From contig CAKUYM010000132.1 in NCBI GenBank assembly GCA_934716785.1, positions 1 to 10,761 of the forward strand: 10,761 nucleotides of DNA, written 5' to 3'. The position numbers and the translations under genes are program-made. The DNA comes from an uncultured Bacteroides sp. (GTDB lineage Bacteria > Bacteroidota > Bacteroidia > Bacteroidales > Bacteroidaceae). The notes under the pieces are model-generated. The model was not told the DNA's origin, made no database searches, and saw nothing but the letters and a program-made list of their open reading frames with translations. Positions within the stretch are counted from its first letter, which is position 1. Every line of letters starts with the position of its first letter. Shown here one piece after another: positions 6,339-10,761 of the stretch.

Positions 6339-6363
6339 GGGTGTCGTAGTTGATACGACACCC
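6339..6363 (-). terminator. Terminator hairpin abutting the ATPase stop codon
   Basis: The arms gggtgtcgta (6339-6348) and tacgacaccc (6354-6363) form a perfect 10-bp stem with a 5-base loop, beginning at the base next to the ATPase stop codon (6364-6366). The T run after it on the minus strand is weak. The hairpin differs completely from the one behind the ATPase remnant at 4180-4199, so the duplicated block ends at the stop codon. Confidence 0.65.
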
Positions 6364-7662
6364 TCACTCCAACATCCATTTCCAAGCCGGCATCACACGA
6401 ATCAGCATATCCTGTTCTCTCCATTCGTCTTCCGTCTCCATTGTGACAATGATGAGTTCCTTACAATCCGTCGCACGGGCTGCCTCCAACAGTCCTCCGA
6501 CTTCCCGATTGCGGGTTTCTTCGTCATCCATCCGATAGCTCACTTGAATCAACCGCGTCACTTTATCAAATTCACTGACCACAAAATCACATTCCTTCTT
6601 GCCTTTAAAATAATGCAGTTCCTCCTGCACTTTCAGCATTCTTCTCAAGTGCAGGAAAACAGCATTCTCCAGCAGTTTCCCGTTGTTCTCGCTCTGCGGA
6701 TTCAGAAGCACGGAGCGCAAACCATTGTCAATGCAATAATACTTTTTATCACCGGTATTCTCTTTAACAAGCAACGGGGCATACTTCGTCAAAGAGAAGA
6801 AAAGATAAATTGACTCTGTTTGCACAATCACATCATACAGCGTATTCTTGCCTATGCTGACTCCCTGCGACTTCAGCTCATTGTATATACGGTTGATAGA
6901 GGTCGGCTTAGTCAGATTACTCATCACTCTTTTTATGAAATAACGCACCGGTTCAGGATTCTTTATCTCATACCTCTCCACAAGATCTTTGTAGAGCATC
7001 ACAAAGAAATACTCCTGCAAGATTCTATCTTTATACAACGGAGCCGCCAATACAACCTCCGGAAACCCTCCTCCGTGCAGATAGGCCTTAAACGCATTAA
7101 TAAGCCGGGCATGATTTTCGGGTACATAATAATTTGTGTCAACTCCCGTAAAGCTACAGTACTCATTGAATGACAACGGGAATTCCTCGTATTGCAGTGT
7201 CCTACCCCGCAGGGAAGTAGCCAACTCGGAAGAGAGCATCCGCGAATTACTTCCCGCAAGGAAGATATGCTTACATTCCTGCTCATACACTCGCCTTACA
7301 AAAGGCTGCCAATCATCAGCCATCTGCACCTCATCCAGAAACATATATACCTCTTTCAGCGGAATGGAAGAGTAAAGTTCACGATAGGCTTGAAGGATCT
7401 CGTCCAGATTCTCCGCATTCAGATGCAAGCGCTCATCATCAAAATTCAGGAACAAGATCTGTTCCTTCGTCACTATCCGCTCATGGATAAGCCTGTTTAT
7501 TGCCAATAGAAAAAGAGAAGACTTGCCACACCTTCTCACACCGGACACCGTTATTATCTTCCCGCTATCAACAGGCAAAGACAGTTCGCGAGGATAAACC
7601 TCCACCGGCAATGACGCCTGAAAACCGGCAATCAGTTGTTTTATCAATTCTTTCTTTCCCAT
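6364..7662 (-). CDS. AAA ATPase with C-terminal DUF4143 / PD-(D/E)XK-like domain
   Basis: A 432-residue protein of the widespread prokaryotic AAA_14/DUF4143 ATPase family. Residues about 30-170 carry the ATPase: Walker A GVRRCGKSS (41-49), Walker B YMFLDEVQ (106-113) and a sensor-like GSNSRML (137-143). Residues about 230-300 look like a winged helix (SINRIYNELKSQGVSIGKNT). Residues about 327-432 form the DUF4143-type nuclease-like domain, with LLEN (330-333), ECDFVV (357-362) and LIQVSY (371-376) matching the E, D and Q-X-(K-like) positions; the usual Lys is replaced by Ser or Tyr here, as often in this family. The biological role is poorly defined, and a link to mobile or defence DNA is inference. 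Two parts of this gene recur at 4209-4325. Confidence 0.88.
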   Translation of the reverse strand: MGKKELIKQLIAGFQASLPVEVYPRELSLPVDSGKIITVSGVRRCGKSSLFLLAINRLIHERIVTKEQILFLNFDDERLHLNAENLDEILQAYRELYSSIPLKEVYMFLDEVQMADDWQPFVRRVYEQECKHIFLAGSNSRMLSSELATSLRGRTLQYEEFPLSFNEYCSFTGVDTNYYVPENHARLINAFKAYLHGGGFPEVVLAAPLYKDRILQEYFFVMLYKDLVERYEIKNPEPVRYFIKRVMSNLTKPTSINRIYNELKSQGVSIGKNTLYDVIVQTESIYLFFSLTKYAPLLVKENTGDKKYYCIDNGLRSVLLNPQSENNGKLLENAVFLHLRRMLKVQEELHYFKGKKECDFVVSEFDKVTRLIQVSYRMDDEETRNREVGGLLEAARATDCKELIIVTMETEDEWREQDMLIRVMPAWKWMLE

Positions 7663-7712
7663 AAAGACAAAAAATTAAGTTTCTTTCTTTTATAGAAAGA
7701 CAGAAATAGGAA

Positions 7713-7739
7713 AAAGTTTCTTTCCGCCAAAGAAACTTT
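7713..7739 (-). terminator. Hairpin terminator after the Rpn-family gene
   Basis: The arms aaagtttcttt (7713-7723) and aaagaaacttt (7729-7739) form an 11-bp stem with a 5-base loop. On the minus strand it lies about 125 bases after the Rpn stop and is followed by T-rich sequence, between the Rpn gene and the ATPase start at 7662. It probably separates the two transcription units. The rest of this 200-base gap shows no gene and no clear TAnnTTTG box for the ATPase. Confidence 0.55.
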
Positions 7740-7863
7740 CTCCTAAATTAAGAGCTTCTTCAGGGCTTTTCTTTATCTAAATAGCCCCAGCCCCAAGTTC
7801 TTTCATTCAAATTCTTTATCTATCGCCTTTAGAACCTGCACAAAAAGTTCTCCATGACTTACA

Positions 7864-8754
7864 TCAGATATTATCTATTTCTCCTTTCAGCAATCCGGTT
7901 ACTTGTGATATGACATCAGTAGTCACTCCCAACTCTTTCAGCTTACGGACATACTCTCTTTTTTCTTCAATGCGTCTTCTTTCTTTACTTTGTGCAAAAC
8001 CCTGTGCAAAGCCCTCCTTAAAGCCTATTTCCATTCCTTTCTTTTCAGCCGTAGATAGGACACTATACCAATCACGGAAATTTCTCAGACTATACCAGTA
8101 CTCATTCAATTCCGTTTTAGTTAACTTGGCTATCTCGGCCGTTTCAAAGAGACGGTCAAATTCCCTATTCTGCAAAGCCTTGGGACGTTCGAATAAAGTG
8201 GATAGACTACATAAAACAAACAGCCATTTGTCAAACATACTCTCCAACTCATTCTCGGTCTTGTTGAACTTGGGCATTTCAAGATAGACAAAAGTTAGTT
8301 TGTCACAGAATACCTTGTGTGTATAGAGGTCCTCCTCATGATGGAAATACTTCTCATCCGACTTGTCAAAGGAAAAATTAAGGATAGCAACCACATAGAT
8401 AGCTTTCAGCCCATAATTCCATTCTCCGCATTTACCTTGCTCACAAAAAGTGGAATAAAAGCCACTACGATCCTTGAAGAACTGCTGTTCGCCACGCTGC
8501 ACCTCAACCAAGAACTTCTCGCCCTTCTCATTCTCACAGCATACAAATATACTACGATAAGCATATACTCGTATTCCAAGATGCTCCGCAGTAAGATAAG
8601 TCACATCCCTAATAGCCTCATCCTTATCGCTGAACAGCACAGCATTTAAAAAGCTAATCAATAACTCCTTATTCATTACTGTGCCAAAGAGCAAATTAAA
8701 ACCGAAACCGGTATATGGACTTACATATCTATCATCAACTCTTCCTAATCCCAT
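7864..8754 (-). CDS. Rpn-family recombination-promoting nuclease / putative transposase, probably catalytically altered
   Basis: A 296-residue member of the PD-(D/E)XK nuclease-transposase (Rpn) family, similar in length to Bacteroidales relatives. Recognisable parts are YTGFGFNLLFG (14-24), NKELLISFLNAVL (28-40), CENEKGEKFLVEVQ (73-86), FFKDRSGFYSTF, KLTFVYLEMPKFNKTE, DKWLFVL and the C-terminal KLKELGVTTDVISQVTGL. A basic, Glu-rich helical stretch (EIGFKEGFAQGFAQSKERRR) is typical of the tail. Active members need an Asp in the first motif (TDFGFK) and another a few residues before CENE, plus E-X-Q. Here the first is Gly16, its Lys partner is Asn20, and the second is missing (RSIFVCCENE); only E84 and Q86 remain. 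Known Rpn proteins cut DNA and stimulate recombination in cells. Confidence 0.85.
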   Translation of the reverse strand: MGLGRVDDRYVSPYTGFGFNLLFGTVMNKELLISFLNAVLFSDKDEAIRDVTYLTAEHLGIRVYAYRSIFVCCENEKGEKFLVEVQRGEQQFFKDRSGFYSTFCEQGKCGEWNYGLKAIYVVAILNFSFDKSDEKYFHHEEDLYTHKVFCDKLTFVYLEMPKFNKTENELESMFDKWLFVLCSLSTLFERPKALQNREFDRLFETAEIAKLTKTELNEYWYSLRNFRDWYSVLSTAEKKGMEIGFKEGFAQGFAQSKERRRIEEKREYVRKLKELGVTTDVISQVTGLLKGEIDNI

Positions 8755-8802
8755 GACTTTCCTATTTTTTACATATCAGCAGACCATCTAACCAATAATG
8801 CC

Positions 8803-8837
8803 CAAATGTAGCAATAATCATTAGTTGTTGCAACTAA
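8803..8837 (-). promoter_or_regulatory. Promoter with overlapping palindrome before the Rpn-family gene
   Basis: On the minus strand TACATTTG (8803-8810) matches the TAnnTTTG -7 box. A TTG at 8831-8833 (as GTTG) sits exactly 20 bases upstream, the expected position for the -33 element, so this is the best promoter in the window. The -33 box is embedded in a 17-base dyad, ttagttg-ttg-caactaa (8821-8837), which could be a repressor operator. Transcription would start near 8797, about 42 bases before the ATG at 8754. Confidence 0.6.
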
Positions 8838-8839
8838 AT

Positions 8840-9315
8840 TCAGTTAATATCACCCACCTCAACGAATGAAATCATAACATCGCTTATCTTTTCCTTTCCA
8901 CCAATAGGTTCTGTTGTTTTTCTCTCTATGACAGCTTGATACGTCTTGTTAAAGAATATCTTTGAGAAATAGCGGCTAAATCAAAGTCGTCTTTAACTTC
9001 AAAATTATAATAAGAATTCTCCATAGGAGTATATTCCTCTGGCAGGTCAGTAATTGGCACCACTTTCGTATTATGGTACTGTAGCTTGTCATCAATATCA
9101 ACGGCATATACAAACCCGTCATGGGGGCATGTTATTATAGACTTTTTAATTTTAGAATTGCAACCTGTGTCTCAACTTCAGCTCGTTTAATAGCGGCATA
9201 GACCTCGGCATCTGCCATTCTTTTATTGCCATAAGCTGTTATTCCCAAGCCATGACAAAATAGTATCTGCAAGTTTTGCTAACCCATCAGTATCTAACTC
9301 TATCAATGCGCTCAT
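8840..9315 (-). pseudogene. Decayed gene readable in three frames, downstream of the methyltransferase
   Basis: An ATG at 9315 lies 5 bases after the methyltransferase stop and opens MSALIELDTDGLAKLADTIL, but the frame stops at 9223 after 30 residues. Shifting by one base in a GGG run continues as LGITAYGNKRMADAEVYAA to two stops near 9132-9137. This first part loosely resembles the N-terminus of DUF2806 proteins. A third frame without a start codon, entered just after it, reads IITCPHDGFVYAVDIDDKLQ and continues through LPEEYTPMENSYYNFEVKDD. After one more shift near 8970 it reads NKTYQAVIERKTTEPIGGKE and stops at 8840 (VEVGDIN). The protein-like composition in all segments suggests a real gene, or two fused gene remains, now broken by at least two indels. 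I cannot name the C-terminal family. It sits where a methyltransferase partner gene might be. Confidence 0.65.
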
Positions 9316-9320
9316 GATTC

Positions 9321-10532
9321 CTATATTTTTTCAAACAAATCATATAATATATTTTTCGATTCGCTTTCTTCTGGTTCTTTTTCAAAATTTACCATCCCAA
9401 ATAAGTCCATGGAGTTTTGTTGTGAAACTGTTTTTTTCTTTACATAATCTCCCATTGGGCGACTTCCAATTTTGAAACGTTTTGTTATAGCAGAAATTGC
9501 TTCTTCTCCAATATCAACTCCAATCCATTGACGGCCCAATTCTTCTGCAGCAATAAGCGTTGTTCCCGATCCCGCAAAACAATCCAATACAATATCTCCT
9601 GGACAAGATGAAGTTTCAATTATACGTTTCAGCATATCGATATTCTTCTCCGTTGGATAACCGGTAATAAGTGTATTCTGATTATTAACATCGAGATAAT
9701 CAAGCCAAATGTCCTGAACAGGCACACCATTGCTACGGTCAAGATATACTTTACGACGTGGATTCCCATTTGCTGACCAATAAATTTCGCCATTGGCATC
9801 CATTTCATCCAATTTATCCGGAGTGAATTGCCAATGTTTACCTTGTGGAGGCATTAAACCTCTCCAAACAGCTCCCGTTGCCCCATTACGGACTCCTGGT
9901 GCGTGTATCGGTACTTTTTTATATCTGCGTCCCGTATTTTCCTCTATGCAGGGATATTCTTTCAGAATCTTTTCATCGCTCCACTCTTCGTAAGGTCGAT
10001 TCCATACGGGATTCTCACTTTTTGAATAGAAAAGGATATAATCGGAGATGTTACCATATGTTTTTCTGGTAAAATTCTTTGATTTGCATTTTTTTCTGGT
10101 TATCATTCCCTTAAAATGCCGTATCCCAAATATTTCATCCATCATGACCTTAACATGAAAGACCATATTGCTATCAAGATGAATATAAATAGATCCTTCT
10201 TCAGATAATAGGCAATGCATCAGTTTCAATCGAATACGCATGAAATCCAGGTATTCTTCGATGGAAAAACGGTCGTTGTATGCGTGCTTGAAATCGCGCG
10301 TTTCGAACGCGCCTCCGGTATTATATGGAGGATCTATATAGATTAGCGTTACTTTACCGCAAACTTCCTTATCCAATAATAACGCATTGAGCACATCCAA
10401 ATTATCGGCATGATACAGACGCTTTATATCTTTGCCTTGATGCCATGCGGTCTGATGGAGTTGAAGACTTTGCTTGGGTTCTGTGTTCAAGTATTGAGTG
10501 TGCTTGTTCGTTGATGTTACTCCTACTGCCAT
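9321..10532 (-). CDS. Site-specific DNA methyltransferase, beta class (N6-adenine or N4-cytosine)
   Basis: A 403-residue amino-methyltransferase using S-adenosylmethionine. Catalytic motif IV, DPPYNTG, is at 67-73, and the cofactor-binding motif I, DCFAGSGTT, at 317-325, followed by IGVDIG (337-342). The order IV, target-recognition region, I defines the beta class, like type III Mod subunits and many type II enzymes. DPPY favours N6-adenine methylation, though N4-cytosine is not excluded. Residues about 140-300 form the variable target-recognition region (APGVRNGATGAVWRGLMPPQ, then GEIYWSANGNPRRKVYLDR); the recognised sequence cannot be read from it. The catalytic motifs look intact. At 403 residues it is shorter than a typical type III Mod. 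The gene begins 7 bases after a partial gene that may be its endonuclease and lies 5 bases before the decayed gene. The start at 10532 has an AT-rich leader without Shine-Dalgarno. Confidence 0.9.
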   Translation of the reverse strand: MAVGVTSTNKHTQYLNTEPKQSLQLHQTAWHQGKDIKRLYHADNLDVLNALLLDKEVCGKVTLIYIDPPYNTGGAFETRDFKHAYNDRFSIEEYLDFMRIRLKLMHCLLSEEGSIYIHLDSNMVFHVKVMMDEIFGIRHFKGMITRKKCKSKNFTRKTYGNISDYILFYSKSENPVWNRPYEEWSDEKILKEYPCIEENTGRRYKKVPIHAPGVRNGATGAVWRGLMPPQGKHWQFTPDKLDEMDANGEIYWSANGNPRRKVYLDRSNGVPVQDIWLDYLDVNNQNTLITGYPTEKNIDMLKRIIETSSCPGDIVLDCFAGSGTTLIAAEELGRQWIGVDIGEEAISAITKRFKIGSRPMGDYVKKKTVSQQNSMDLFGMVNFEKEPEESESKNILYDLFEKI

Positions 10533-10539
10533 ATTTTAT

Positions 10540-10761
10540 TTATTTTTTAAGCCAATCGGCAGTTAAACGTTCATTGAACATTCGCAAAGTGAGTACCATT
10601 ATTTTGCTTGGATTTATTTTCTCCAAATCTGAATAGTCATTCCACATAGAACCGAGCAGTAGCCCCGGTCCATCATTTAGAAAAATGACTTTCGTAGAAA
10701 GATTATGACTTTCTGTATATTGAAGGATTTCTTTAGCACAATTAGAATACCCTCCCGTACG
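10540..10761 (-). CDS. 3' end of a gene upstream of the methyltransferase, possibly a restriction endonuclease
   Basis: The frame is open from the right edge and ends at a TAA at 10540-10542, giving the last 73 residues of a protein whose start lies outside the window. Visible features include RTGGYSNCAKEILQYTE, then VIFLNDGPGLLLGSMW and MFNERLTADWLKK at the end. Only 7 bases separate it from the methyltransferase start, so the two are surely co-transcribed. In restriction-modification loci the gene in this position is commonly the endonuclease, and the KVIFLNDGPG stretch could be a core strand of such a fold. I do not recognise a specific family, so the endonuclease role is inference from context. 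Confidence 0.6.
   Translation of the reverse strand, partial: RTGGYSNCAKEILQYTESHNLSTKVIFLNDGPGLLLGSMWNDYSDLEKINPSKIMVLTLRMFNERLTADWLKK

Larger units (their letters stand above)
6070..6363. other. AT-rich intergenic stretch between AbiE and the ATPase gene
   Basis: Nearly 300 bases without a supported gene. It contains the AbiE promoter box next to the antitoxin gene, the ATPase terminator at its right end, and a 9-base direct repeat ttgttcaat at 6233-6241 and 6251-6259. A 71-residue plus-strand frame (6052-6267) has no recognisable protein features. No insertion-sequence ends or attachment site were recognised. Confidence 0.5.

Noticed and set aside
6292..6813. A 173-residue plus-strand frame across the ATPase 3' end
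   Set aside because: It is antisense to the DUF4143 domain, crosses the terminator hairpin and has no protein family features.
1..10761. CRISPR array, tRNA or rRNA genes, insertion-sequence ends
   Set aside because: No regularly spaced repeats with spacers, no cloverleaf or rRNA-like sequence and no intact transposase with terminal inverted repeats was seen by eye. The Rpn protein is transposase-like only by family name.

Overview
The window looks like a chromosomal segment of a gut Bacteroidales bacterium, most likely Bacteroides or a close relative. The evidence is a DUF2723-type protein, Bacteroidetes-style -7 promoter boxes (TAnnTTTG), secreted beta-barrel and lipoprotein genes with AT-rich Shine-Dalgarno-poor leaders, and a DUF4143 ATPase and long-form Rpn protein of the kind common in that order. 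Genus is inferred from protein and promoter style, not from a marker gene.

Left part (1-4172, plus strand, visibly richer in G+C). The C-terminal part of a DUF2723 protein is followed by a small NodB-type polysaccharide deacetylase. Next is a roughly 780-base gene-free stretch holding a 16-bp perfect hairpin (1477-1523), a short direct repeat and a nested hairpin with a terminal T run (2015-2112) that may be a small structured RNA or leader. A 76-residue helix-turn-helix protein comes next. Then a promoter box precedes a compact three-gene envelope cluster: a secreted protein of unknown function, an outer-membrane beta-barrel protein and a lipocalin-like lipoprotein.

Right part (4173-10761, minus strand, more A+T rich). 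This is an accessory, defence-type region with every gene on the minus strand. In transcription order from the right edge it holds: the 3' end of a gene that may be a restriction endonuclease; a beta-class DNA methyltransferase; a decayed gene readable only across three frames; an Rpn-family protein that seems to have lost conserved acidic residues; a DUF4143 AAA ATPase; and an AbiEi/AbiEii-type type IV toxin-antitoxin pair. The pair ends in a chimeric fragment made from pieces of a second copy of the ATPase gene.

The most notable structure is that the AbiE pair lies between the intact ATPase gene and a near-identical remnant of it. The remnant carries a 557-bp internal deletion at a short CTCTC microhomology. 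The toxin-antitoxin pair is therefore bracketed by direct repeats and could in principle be looped out by homologous recombination. I did not find a clearly new multi-gene defence system. The best candidates for something undescribed are the ATPase/AbiE rearrangement, the decayed gene beside the methyltransferase, the nested RNA-like element and the uncharacterised envelope trio.
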